This document shows, piece after piece, positions 51,652 through 60,024 of a DNA stretch of 64,000 bases. Numbering within the stretch: position 1 is the stretch's first letter; each line of letters begins with the position of its first letter. This DNA comes from Microbacterium sp. M28 (GTDB lineage: Bacteria > Actinomycetota > Actinomycetes > Actinomycetales > Microbacteriaceae). A program made the translations under genes and the position numbers. Under the pieces are notes generated by a model. The model did no database searches. It was not told the DNA's origin and saw nothing but the letters and a program-made list of their open reading frames with translations. Location: contig NZ_CP107546.1 in NCBI RefSeq assembly GCF_025836995.1, positions 3,100,001 through 3,164,000 on the forward strand. Direction: 5' to 3'.

Positions 51652-53235
51652 ATGGATCAGCCGAGGAACTGGACCTGGCAGGACAGGGCGGAGGGGTCGA
51701 TCCCGCGAGGGACGGCGCTGGATCCGACCATCGACCCGATACCCGAGATCCAGGCGTACCCCACCGCGTACCTGCCGACGCGCCTCCTGATCACCGAGCG
51801 GCCGGACGACGAGCACGGCGCGTATGACCGCGACCTGAAGATTCTCATGGACGCGGCCCGATCCTTCGGCTGGCACCTCGGTGTCGAGGGCGACGATCTG
51901 GTCCGCGCCGGGCGGCGGGCCGACAACCTGCCGGGGCTCCCCGGACTGCACCGCGCGAATCTGACGACCCCGGGCGAGATGGAGGGCGCCGAATCGCCGA
52001 TCGCCCCCGACGCGTGGCGCGTGCTGCAGCGCGCCCGCAGGATGAGCAATGGCCTGATGCCCCGCGCGAGCCTGGAGCATGTCCTGTCGATCGACCCGGT
52101 GGGGCTGAATCCGTTCACCCGATCGAACCCGTTCACGCGCTCCAACCCGTTCACCCGGTCGAACCCCATCCGCGGTGCGGGTGCCGTCGGCACGGACGAC
52201 TACCTGGAGCCCGGCCGCGGTGGCCGCCAGCCGATCGCGTGGATCGGCCCGGAGCCGGCTCGCGGCCCGCATCCGAAGAAGGGCGGCCGCCGCGCGGTGA
52301 TCGCCGTCCTCGACACGGGGTGCGGCATCCACGACTGGCTGCCGGACACGATCGTCACGCGCGGAATCACGCTCGACGGGGTGCCGATCGGACTCATCGG
52401 AGACGACGACCCCGAGCGCTACCCCGACCTGTACGGGCAGCTCGACGGGGAGATCGATGCCGTCGCCGGCCACGGCACCTTCATCGCCGGCATCCTTCGG
52501 CAGACCGCCCCCGATGCCGACATCGTGTCGGTCCGCGTGGCCGGGGCCCTCGGGGTCGTCGACGAGAGCACGTTCCTCACGTCGCTCGCCGCCGTGATCG
52601 AACTGCACCGACGATGGGTCGCCGGCGAGGCGGGTGGACACCCGATCGACGTCCTCAACCTGTCTCTCGGCTACTATCACGAGACGCCGACCGACGGTCT
52701 GTTCTCGATGACCCTGTACGACCTGCTGCGCGCGGCGAGGGAGTCGGGGATGGTCGTGGTCTGCTCCGCAGGCAACGACGCGGTCGATCGCCCTGCCTTC
52801 CCCGCGTCGCTCTGGCACTGGCCCGGGACGGACAACGGGCTGCATCCCGACGATGGTGTGCCGCACGTGTCCGTCGGCGCACTCAACCCGTCACTGCGGT
52901 CGCTGGCCCTGTTCTCGAACGTTGGGCCCTGGGTGCGCACCTACGCCCCCGGCGCCGCGGTCGTCTCCACGACGCCCGCGTTCACCGGAGGGGCGCAGGC
53001 GGCCACGCGTGCCGACTTCGAGGGCTTCGATCGGCAGACGGTCGACCCGGACGACTACCGCGGCGGTTTCGCGGCGTGGAGCGGCACGTCGTTCGCCGCT
53101 CCGTACGTCGCCGGCAGGATCGCTGCGGCGCTCGCGCCGTCGCTCGCGAGTTCGGCGAAGGTTCCGACGAAGGGCATCAGAGGCGCTGTGGATGCCGTGC
53201 TCGCCACGCTCCCGCCGGACGTGCGCCCGTCCTGA
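51652..53235 (+). CDS. Cytosolic S8 (subtilisin-like) serine protease
   Basis: This is a 527-residue subtilisin-family protease. The triad is complete: D221 (VLDTGCG), H274 (GHGTFIAG) and S480 (GTSFAAP). There is no signal peptide, so it should act in the cytoplasm. An N-terminal region of about 210 residues contains three tandem NPFTRS units (residues 153-170) that may be a cleavage or docking segment. It follows the sigma factor and small protein in one direction. A TPR-CHAT protease of matching style starts 4.1 kb further on. A protease-cascade role, perhaps in stress or phage defence, is inferred. Confidence 0.9.
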   Translation: MDQPRNWTWQDRAEGSIPRGTALDPTIDPIPEIQAYPTAYLPTRLLITERPDDEHGAYDRDLKILMDAARSFGWHLGVEGDDLVRAGRRADNLPGLPGLHRANLTTPGEMEGAESPIAPDAWRVLQRARRMSNGLMPRASLEHVLSIDPVGLNPFTRSNPFTRSNPFTRSNPIRGAGAVGTDDYLEPGRGGRQPIAWIGPEPARGPHPKKGGRRAVIAVLDTGCGIHDWLPDTIVTRGITLDGVPIGLIGDDDPERYPDLYGQLDGEIDAVAGHGTFIAGILRQTAPDADIVSVRVAGALGVVDESTFLTSLAAVIELHRRWVAGEAGGHPIDVLNLSLGYYHETPTDGLFSMTLYDLLRAARESGMVVVCSAGNDAVDRPAFPASLWHWPGTDNGLHPDDGVPHVSVGALNPSLRSLALFSNVGPWVRTYAPGAAVVSTTPAFTGGAQAATRADFEGFDRQTVDPDDYRGGFAAWSGTSFAAPYVAGRIAAALAPSLASSAKVPTKGIRGAVDAVLATLPPDVRPS

Positions 53236-53241
53236 CCCGCA

Positions 53242-53865
53242 TCACGCCTGCATGCCGCGCCAGACCACCTCGAACGCGGCATGCAGGCGTTCTCGCGCTC
53301 CCGGGGCATCCATCCCGTCGCCGCGGACGACGATCTGGTAGTAGGCAGCGCCGGCGATGGCGTCGAAGCAGGCCTCGACGTCGAGGTCGGGCCGCAGGGT
53401 GCCGCGCTCGATGCCTGCCCGGAAGGCGTTCTCGATCGGCACCCGACGACGGGAGACGTGCGACTCCCAGTACGCCTTCTGCAGCGTCCGATCCGCCATG
53501 ACGAGCCGGATGCGCTGGCGGAACCGCACCTCGGAGTACCCCGCCGCCGTGACAGAGCTGGGTGCACCGAGCAGCGCGGTGAAGACGGCCTCTCGGAGAT
53601 CCCCGTCCGTCGACACCGCGGGCGGCACCGTGCGCCCGACGTCCAGTGCCGCGGCGATGAGCGCCGTCAGCGAAGGCCAGCGACGGTACAGTGCCGCACG
53701 GCTCACGCCGCTGCGCGTGACGATCCTGGTGACGGTGACGTCCTCCTCGGCGTCGATCAGTGCGAGCGTCGCTGCGATGATCTGCCCGTCGATGTCCTCG
53801 TCCCTGGGGCGGCCGGGCCCGCGGCGCACCGCGGCTCCAGCTTCCTGTGGAGCAACCGCGGTCAT
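53242..53865 (-). CDS. TetR-family regulator of phosphonate operon
   Basis: This is a 207-residue TetR-type regulator. The N-terminal helix-turn-helix (VTRIVTRSGVSRAALYRRWPS) is followed by a helical ligand domain. The ATG overlaps the stop of the phosphatase gene (ATGA), so it is the last gene of the phnDCE operon and probably senses a phosphorus compound or an operon product. It is convergent with the S8 protease gene, six bases apart. Confidence 0.9.
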   Translation of the reverse strand: MTAVAPQEAGAAVRRGPGRPRDEDIDGQIIAATLALIDAEEDVTVTRIVTRSGVSRAALYRRWPSLTALIAAALDVGRTVPPAVSTDGDLREAVFTALLGAPSSVTAAGYSEVRFRQRIRLVMADRTLQKAYWESHVSRRRVPIENAFRAGIERGTLRPDLDVEACFDAIAGAAYYQIVVRGDGMDAPGARERLHAAFEVVWRGMQA

Positions 53866-54617
53866 ACCGCGAGCGCCCTCTCCCGCAGGCGCGCGACCGT
53901 ATCGTCGCTCAGTCCCGCGGCGCGAAGCGGCGCGAGGGCGTCGCCGTGCCGCTCCCGCAGAGCCGTGAGCAGAGCACGCATCGACACTGCCATCGACCCC
54001 TCCAGCAGCGACGACGAGGCCTTCACGGCATCCACGTCGTGCCCGAGCGCCTTCCACATGTGTCCCATCACGGGAGCCGTGCGCGTCATGATCGCGACCA
54101 TGTTCTCCCCGGTGCGGGAGTAGTCCTCGACGATGTCGTCATCGCCTGCTCCGAGCGCGAGCAGCAGCATCGCGGCCAGTACGCCGGTGCGGTCGCGACC
54201 TGCGGCGCAGTGGAACGCGGCGGCCCCCGGCGTGTAGGCGATGATGTTCAGCGCGACGACGAGCTGGGGTGCCGCGTGCTCGACCATGCGGAGGTACATC
54301 CGCCCCATGCCCTCGTGGGTGAAGTCCTCGCCGTCATGGGATCGTGACACATCCGCGATCAACGGCAGGTGGTGGTACGCGATCGGGTAGGCACCGAGAG
54401 GACCGCGACCGGTGACCTCGACCTCGAGCGGGGACCGCAGATCGATGATCGCCGTCAGTCCCCCGGCCACCAGATCGGAGGCGACCTCCGCGGTGACGTA
54501 GGCGAGATCGTCCGTGCGGATCGCGACGCCCTCGCGCAGCACGCCGCCGTCGATCGGGATGCCGCCGAGGTCGCGCAGATTCACCGGAGCGCTGAGGGTG
54601 AGTTCGATCGTGGTCAT
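53862..54617 (-). CDS. Tyrosine-phosphatase-like protein
   Basis: This is a 251-residue phosphatase of the tyrosine/dual-specificity class, with the full P-loop HCAAGRDRTG, nucleophile C137 and arginine R143. An N-terminal NLRDLGGIP motif is the signature of the bacterial LipA/phytase-like tyrosine phosphatases. It has no signal peptide. It lies in the phnDCE operon; its start overlaps the end of the permease gene. It may dephosphorylate an imported organophosphorus compound or a regulatory protein. Confidence 0.9.
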   Translation of the reverse strand: MTTIELTLSAPVNLRDLGGIPIDGGVLREGVAIRTDDLAYVTAEVASDLVAGGLTAIIDLRSPLEVEVTGRGPLGAYPIAYHHLPLIADVSRSHDGEDFTHEGMGRMYLRMVEHAAPQLVVALNIIAYTPGAAAFHCAAGRDRTGVLAAMLLLALGAGDDDIVEDYSRTGENMVAIMTRTAPVMGHMWKALGHDVDAVKASSSLLEGSMAVSMRALLTALRERHGDALAPLRAAGLSDDTVARLRERALAV

Positions 54618-55453
54618 GTGATTCTCCTTCGGATGAGGGCGCTGCCCTGGTCGATCGCCGTGACGAGCACGATGATGCAGATGATGATGGCGCTGAGGTG
54701 TCCGTAGTCGTACATCCGCATCGCCGTGGTGAGCTCGAGGCCGATGCCGCCGGCGCCGACGAGTCCGAGGATCGTCGCGCCTCGCACGTTCCCCTCGAAC
54801 AGCAGCAGCGTGTAGGACACCAGCAGGGGTGCGGCCTGGGGCAGGATGCCGTACTGGATGATCTGCCGCTTCGAGGCGCCGACCGCCAGCATCGCCACGA
54901 TCGGTCCGTTGTCGACGGACTCCATCGCCTCGGCGAAGATCTTCCCGATCGAGCCGAGCGAACCCAGGGTCATGGCCAGGATGCCGGCGAACGGTCCGAG
55001 CCCGACGGCCGAGACGAACATGAGCGCGAACACGAGATCCGGCACGGAGCGGATGATGTTCATCACCCAGCGCGACGGGTAGTACAGCCACTTCGGCGCG
55101 ATGTTGGAGGAGGCTCCGAACGCGACGATCAGCGACAGCACGGCGCCGAGCACCGTGGCGATGATCGCCATCTGCAGGGTCTCCACGAGCAGGGCGAGGA
55201 TCGTGCCGATGTCGGAGAAGTCCGGCGGGAACAGCCGCGACATGAACTCCGCCATGTTGACGGTGCCCTCGGCGAGAGCGGCGAAGTCGAAGCCGACCCC
55301 GCTCGCCGACCACAGCAGGATGCCGATGGCCACCGGGATGCCGATGAGGAAACGCGTCCGAGGGATGCGGAACGCCCGCTCCAGTCGGTCGCGCTCGGCG
55401 TCGGACAGCTGCGGCGCTTCGCGCCGCGTGCGCGGCTCAGCGGTCGTCGTCAT
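54614..55453 (-). CDS. phnE: Phosphonate/phosphite ABC permease
   Basis: This is a 279-residue PhnE-type permease with about six membrane helices after a charged N-terminus. The EAA-like loop is VGASKRQIIQYGILPQAAP. The gene overlaps PhnC at its 5' end (the acidic run encoded at the end of phnC is also the start of phnE) and overlaps the phosphatase start. It imports phosphonate, phosphite or a phosphate ester together with PhnC and PhnD. Confidence 0.93.
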   Translation of the reverse strand: MTTTAEPRTRREAPQLSDAERDRLERAFRIPRTRFLIGIPVAIGILLWSASGVGFDFAALAEGTVNMAEFMSRLFPPDFSDIGTILALLVETLQMAIIATVLGAVLSLIVAFGASSNIAPKWLYYPSRWVMNIIRSVPDLVFALMFVSAVGLGPFAGILAMTLGSLGSIGKIFAEAMESVDNGPIVAMLAVGASKRQIIQYGILPQAAPLLVSYTLLLFEGNVRGATILGLVGAGGIGLELTTAMRMYDYGHLSAIIICIIVLVTAIDQGSALIRRRIT

Positions 55454-56294
55454 CGTCGTCCTCCTCGTCGTAGAGCACCGACAGCTTGTTGGCGTCGAGA
55501 TCGGCGGTCGCGCCGGAGACGAGCATCTCGCCGTGGCGGAGTCCGACGATGCGGTCACTGTGCTCGAGCGCGAGCGGCAGCACATGCAGGCTGACCAGCA
55601 CCGGGATGCCGTCCTCCATCGCGATCCGCCGGAGCAGGCGCAGCACGGATCCGGCGAGCTTGGGATCGAGCGACGCGACCGGCTCATCGGCGAGGATCAG
55701 GCGCGGCTGCTGCATGAGCGCCCGCGCGATCGCGACGCGCTGCTGCTGCCCGCCGGACAGGGAGCGGGCAGGTTCCGTGGCCTTGTGCGCGATGCCGACC
55801 CGGTCGAGCAGTTCCATCGCCCGCCGCCGCTGCGCCGCGGGGAAGCCTCCGGCGAGGTTGATGGCGCCGGCCTCGTGCAGGCCACCGGTGAGCACGTTCG
55901 TCAGCACGCTGAGCCGAGGGATGAGGTTGAACTGCTGGAACACCTGGCCGACTTCGCTGCGGAGCGTTCGGAGTTCGCCTCGGGCGAGGTTCGTGACGTC
56001 GTGCCCTGCGACCCGCACGGATCCGCCGGAGATCGGCGCGAACCCGGTGAGGCTCTTCATGAGCGTCGACTTGCCCGACCCGGAGGCTCCGAGCAGGGCG
56101 ACGGTCTCGCCGGGGAAGAGGTCGAGATCGACGCCGTCGAGCACGGGCCCCGCTGCGGTGTCGTAGCTGACCTGCAGATCGCGTACGGTCACGAGCGGCA
56201 GGGCCTGACGCACTTCGGCGGTGCTCACGGGGACGGTCGTCGGGCGAGAAGCGGATGCCGCGGCATCCGCACCCTGCTTCGTGACGATACTCAT
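55437..56294 (-). CDS. phnC: Phosphonate/phosphite ABC ATPase
   Basis: This is a 285-residue PhnC-type ATPase: Walker A GASGSGKST, signature LSGGQQQR, Walker B LILADEPVASLDP. A run of aspartates ends the protein. Its ATG overlaps the PhnD stop. It energises uptake by PhnE from PhnD. Together the three genes are the minimal phnDCE importer. Confidence 0.94.
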   Translation of the reverse strand: MSIVTKQGADAAASASRPTTVPVSTAEVRQALPLVTVRDLQVSYDTAAGPVLDGVDLDLFPGETVALLGASGSGKSTLMKSLTGFAPISGGSVRVAGHDVTNLARGELRTLRSEVGQVFQQFNLIPRLSVLTNVLTGGLHEAGAINLAGGFPAAQRRRAMELLDRVGIAHKATEPARSLSGGQQQRVAIARALMQQPRLILADEPVASLDPKLAGSVLRLLRRIAMEDGIPVLVSLHVLPLALEHSDRIVGLRHGEMLVSGATADLDANKLSVLYDEEDDDDDDR

Positions 56295-57190
56295 TCCAGG
56301 TCCTCGAGTTCGACACCGGCGACCGAGGCGATCTCGGCGAAGGACGAGAAGACGCTGGGGTCGGGAGCGATCTCGACCTCGAGGCCGATGAAGGAGCTGT
56401 AGGCCGAGAGCGCCTCGGCGTTCTCCTCGGAGAAGACCTTCGGCAGCGCCTCCTCCAGCTGCGTGCGGGTCTCGTCGTCGAGCGACTGGCGTGCGAGCAC
56501 CGTTCCCATCACGTCCATCGCGGGGCTCTCGCCGACACCGCGCCACTCCCCCTCGGCGAACGGGAACATCGGGGCCCCCAGCTCGGTCAGCATGATCGCC
56601 GTGCACGCGGCATCCACCTGGCCCTGCTCGAGAGCCGCGAAGCTGCCCTCATGGCCGCCGGCGAAGATCGCCTCGTAGTCCTCGCCCTGCTCCAGACCCA
56701 CCTCGTGCAGCATGTACACGGGCATGAAGTAGCCGGAGCTGGAGGCCTGGTCGGCGAACGCGACGGTCTTGCCCTCGAGGTCCTCGAGCTTCTGGATCGG
56801 GGAGTCCTCGAGCACGACGCAGGTCGACACCGGGTCGTCGGAGCCCTTCCAGGCCAGCAGTGCGTCGACCTCGCCGGTGTTGACGGCGAGCGCGGAGGGG
56901 AAGCCGCTCATGATCCCGATGTCGACGTGGTCGTTGCGGATCGCCTCGACGACGCTGAGGTAGTCGGGGACGTCGGTCACCTCGACCTCGCGGCCGGTCT
57001 CGGCCTCGAGCAGCTCGACGAGGGCCTCGATGGGGTTCTCCTGCGTCGGGTCGTCCGAGGCGGGGAGAGTGGCGATCGTGATCGGTGCGTCTGCGGCGGA
57101 AGCGGCATCCGCCTCCGGGGACTGGCAACCGGTCAGGGCGAGTGCAGCAATACCGAGCATGCCCACCGCAGGGAGGGTGTAACGGCGCAT
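56291..57190 (-). CDS. phnD: Phosphonate/phosphite-binding lipoprotein
   Basis: This is a 299-residue PhnD-type binding lipoprotein. The signal ends LTGC, and the mature domain shows IATLPASDDPTQENPIEAL, DIGIMSGFPSAL, and FADQASSSGYFMP, in which serines and polar residues line the phosphonate pocket. ATG 57190 has GAAAGG upstream and gives a clean signal peptide. A PHO-box-like site lies about 90 bases upstream. The ligand could be phosphonate, phosphite or phosphate; sequence alone cannot decide. Confidence 0.93.
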   Translation of the reverse strand: MRRYTLPAVGMLGIAALALTGCQSPEADAASAADAPITIATLPASDDPTQENPIEALVELLEAETGREVEVTDVPDYLSVVEAIRNDHVDIGIMSGFPSALAVNTGEVDALLAWKGSDDPVSTCVVLEDSPIQKLEDLEGKTVAFADQASSSGYFMPVYMLHEVGLEQGEDYEAIFAGGHEGSFAALEQGQVDAACTAIMLTELGAPMFPFAEGEWRGVGESPAMDVMGTVLARQSLDDETRTQLEEALPKVFSEENAEALSAYSSFIGLEVEIAPDPSVFSSFAEIASVAGVELEDLE

Positions 57191-57277
57191 GGCGGAACCT
57201 TTCGGAAGAGGGGGAATTGCGAGAACACCTGTATTCGAACTGCTGGAGGTGTCCGGCAATTACGAGACCGCCGTACT

Positions 57278-57299
57278 TGAAACGGAACGTCGGGTGAAC
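57278..57299 (-). promoter_or_regulatory. PHO-box-like site upstream of phnD
   Basis: On the minus strand, 57299 to 57278 reads GTTCACCCGAC then GTTCCGTTTCA, two 11-base units with the GTTCACC head. It lies 88 bases before phnD, and 64 bases before the divergent CHAT gene. Sites of the same layout precede the phytase and GDPD genes. Confidence 0.68.
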
Positions 57300-57362
57300 G
57301 ATCGGTGACGCCCCGGGCGTCATCCGCTCGCGGGCGCGTCGGGAACACGGCATCCTGGACCG

Positions 57363-59786
57363 ATGGGGAGTTCGGGGTGGGATCTGTGGCAGCGCGGACG
57401 CGCGGCGCTGGACGCGCAGCGGTTCACCCAGGCGCGCCGCCTGCTCGACCGCGCCGCCGCCGCCCCGGACGCCGATGCCGATCTGCAGGCCCGCGTCGCC
57501 GGCACGCTGTCGTACGTGCTCGCGCAGACCGGCGACCCGGCCGGTGGCGAGTCGCTCGTGCGGGAAGCACTCGCCCGAGACGGTCTCACCCCCGAAACGG
57601 CCGCCGTGCTGGCGGGGCAGCTCGGGGTGATCTGCACCAGGGCCGGTCGACTCGATGAGGCCGAGGTCATGCTGACCCGCGCGGTCGACGGTCTCACCGG
57701 CGTCGCACTGGCGAACTGTCTGATGAATCGCTCTCTCGTGCACATGCAGCGGCGGGACCTCGACGCCTGCGCGATCGATCTGCAGCGCGCCACCGAGATC
57801 TACGAGTCGGCGGGTGAGGCGTCGGCTGCGGCGGAGGCACGGCACAACCTCGGCTACGCCGCGCTTCTCGCCGGCGACCTGGTCACTGCCCTCGATCTGA
57901 TGGCGCGCTCGCGTCCCGTGATCGCCGCCGAGTCCGACGTCAGCGCAGCCATGAGCGACCTGGACCGCGCCGAAGTGCTGCGCGACGCCGGGCTCGTGGA
58001 AGAGGCCGAGCGTCTTCTCGAATCCGTGGCGGTGGTCTTCGGGGCGGCGAGGATGCGCCAGGCCAGAGCAGAGGCCGAGTTCCATCTCGCCCGCTCGCTG
58101 CTCCAGCACGATCCGACCAGGGCAGTGAAAGTCGCCGGGGCGGCTGCTCGCCGTTTCCGTGCCCTGGGCAGCGAAAGCTGGGCTGCGCGCAGCGCCGCGG
58201 TCCGGCTCGATGCGAAGGTGGCCTCCGGGTCACCGCCGCGCGCGGAGGAGTTCATCGATGCGGCGGCGGCGCTGACGGCGGCGGGCTTCCCGACCGAGGC
58301 GACCGCAGTGCGGCTGAGCGGCGCGGTCGCGGCCGCGCGCACCGGTCAGGGGCAGGCACCGCTGCCGCGTCTCCCTCGGCAGGCTCCGACACCACTGAAG
58401 CTGCGTGCCGCGGAGGCCCGAGCCGCCAGATCGCGCGGAACGGCAGCCCGCCGCCACGTCGCCGCCGGGCTGGATCTGCTGTCGGACTGGCAGCGCTCGT
58501 TCGGCGCACTCGACCTGCAGGCGTCCGTCGCGATGCACGGGACGAACCTCATCTTCCATGGTCTGCGCTCCGCCGCCGAGAGCGGCGACCCGAGCATCCT
58601 GTTCGACTGGTCGGAACGCGCCAGGCACCTCAGCCAGCAGGTCGTGCCGGTCCGCCCGCCGCACGATCCGGAGCTGGCGTCCGATCTGGCCGAGCTGCGG
58701 ATGCTGCGTGCCGAGCTGACCGGCAGCGAGTGGACGACGCACCCGCAGGTGCGCGCGCTGCGCGATCGCGTGCGCGAGCGCCAGTGGACCGCAACGGGAG
58801 CCGGCGACACCCGGCGCCGGGTCGGAATCGACGAGGTCCGCGCGGTCCTCGAACCAGGGACCGCCGTACTGTCGTACGTCTTCACGGGCTCAGAGCTGCT
58901 GTGCGTGGTCACGACGACCGCCGACGGACGCATCGTCCGGCTGCGCTGGGCGGACGTGGAGCGCGCAACGCAGGGTCTGCGCGCTGATCTCGACGTGGCC
59001 GCCGCCGTGCGTTCCGGTCCGATGGCGGCGGTCGTGGCCCGCGCGCTGGACGAGCGGATGCAGTCGCTCGGCGCCGCACTGCTCGAGCCTGCGCTCGCGG
59101 TCGCGGAGGGCGCTTTGCGTCTCATCCTCACCGTGCCTGGCGCCCTCGGCGGCATCCCGTGGGGCATGCTGCCGCAGATGGCCGGGCTCCCGTTCGTGCT
59201 GGCGACGTCGGTGTCGCGCTGGTTCGACGACCGAAGCGGCGGTCGTCGCCCGGCGTCTGCGGGCTTCGCGGCGGGCCCGCGGGTCCCTCGCGCGGAGGAG
59301 GAGACACGCGCCGCGGCATCCGCGTGGCAGGACGCGACCGTGCTGGCGGAGTCGGACGCACGGGTGGATGCCGTGACGACCCTCGCCGACCGCGTCGACG
59401 TCCTGCACATCGCCGCCCACGGACGGCACACCGTGGACAACCCCCTCTTCGCCGGGTTCGAGCTGCACGACGGAACGCTGTTCGGCTACGACGTCGACCT
59501 CATCCCTCGGGTACCGGACACGGTCGTGCTCTCCGCGTGCGAACTCGGCCGATCCTCGGTGCGGTGGGGCGAGGAGGCACTGGGGATGACGCGCGTCTGG
59601 CTGCACGCGGGCACGAGAGCGGTGATCGCCGCGCCGACCGTGGTCGCCGACGATGTCGCGAGCGAGCTGCTCGCCGCGGTGCACACCGGGCTGAGCGCGG
59701 GCGAGGACCCGGCTGTCGCTCTCGCGGCGGCATCGTCCACGACCGGCCTGCGCACGCCGTTCCAGGTGCACGGCACCGCGCTCTGA
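57363..59786 (+). CDS. TPR-CHAT protease (caspase-like)
   Basis: This is an 807-residue protein with TPR-like helical repeats over about residues 10-330 (AALDAQRFTQARRLLDRA, LARDGLTPETAAVLAGQLG), a linker, and a C-terminal CHAT domain (about 500-800). The caspase-type dyad is H686 (HIAAHG) and C726 (LSACELG). CATCCT at 57351-57356 ends six bases before the ATG. CHAT proteases of this layout (for example Csx29/TPR-CHAT) cleave a partner protein on activation. Here the likely partner locus is the sigma/small protein/S8 operon upstream. No signal peptide. Confidence 0.92.
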   Translation: MGSSGWDLWQRGRAALDAQRFTQARRLLDRAAAAPDADADLQARVAGTLSYVLAQTGDPAGGESLVREALARDGLTPETAAVLAGQLGVICTRAGRLDEAEVMLTRAVDGLTGVALANCLMNRSLVHMQRRDLDACAIDLQRATEIYESAGEASAAAEARHNLGYAALLAGDLVTALDLMARSRPVIAAESDVSAAMSDLDRAEVLRDAGLVEEAERLLESVAVVFGAARMRQARAEAEFHLARSLLQHDPTRAVKVAGAAARRFRALGSESWAARSAAVRLDAKVASGSPPRAEEFIDAAAALTAAGFPTEATAVRLSGAVAAARTGQGQAPLPRLPRQAPTPLKLRAAEARAARSRGTAARRHVAAGLDLLSDWQRSFGALDLQASVAMHGTNLIFHGLRSAAESGDPSILFDWSERARHLSQQVVPVRPPHDPELASDLAELRMLRAELTGSEWTTHPQVRALRDRVRERQWTATGAGDTRRRVGIDEVRAVLEPGTAVLSYVFTGSELLCVVTTTADGRIVRLRWADVERATQGLRADLDVAAAVRSGPMAAVVARALDERMQSLGAALLEPALAVAEGALRLILTVPGALGGIPWGMLPQMAGLPFVLATSVSRWFDDRSGGRRPASAGFAAGPRVPRAEEETRAAASAWQDATVLAESDARVDAVTTLADRVDVLHIAAHGRHTVDNPLFAGFELHDGTLFGYDVDLIPRVPDTVVLSACELGRSSVRWGEEALGMTRVWLHAGTRAVIAAPTVVADDVASELLAAVHTGLSAGEDPAVALAAASSTTGLRTPFQVHGTAL

Positions 59787-59983
59787 CCCTGCTCTTCTCG
59801 CCGTCGTATCGCCGGGGCGAAGAATTTCTCGATTCGATGTATCAGATCCCTCGGATGCCGCTCTTGATGTTCAGACGATGTCACGCGGAGCGTCCGAGGG
59901 GGAGGCGCGAGGGGGGTCGCGGGGATCTTCGATACTGGGGAGTTGCGCGCTGGGGAGCGCAGAAGATCGACATCGACTGCTCA

Positions 59984-60017
59984 GGAGGCGTCGCGGTGGC
60001 ATCACCGCGGCGCCTCC
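59984..60017. terminator. Bidirectional hairpin terminator
   Basis: A 15-bp stem with one mismatch pairs 59984-59998 with 60003-60017 (four-base loop). It lies between the CHAT gene and the stop of the convergent DeoR gene. The 238-base gap 59787-60024 holds nothing else I can identify. Confidence 0.75.
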
Positions 60018-60024
60018 GTTGGGT

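Noticed and set aside
52108..52161. Short tandem repeats as a CRISPR-like array
   Set aside because: The units are 18 bp, contiguous, in frame and encode NPFTRS repeats in a protease. No spacers exist anywhere in the window.
57191..57362. PHO-box control of the CHAT protease gene
   Set aside because: The site lies between the divergent phnD and CHAT genes, but its head-to-gene orientation and function match phnD. Effects on the CHAT gene cannot be excluded.
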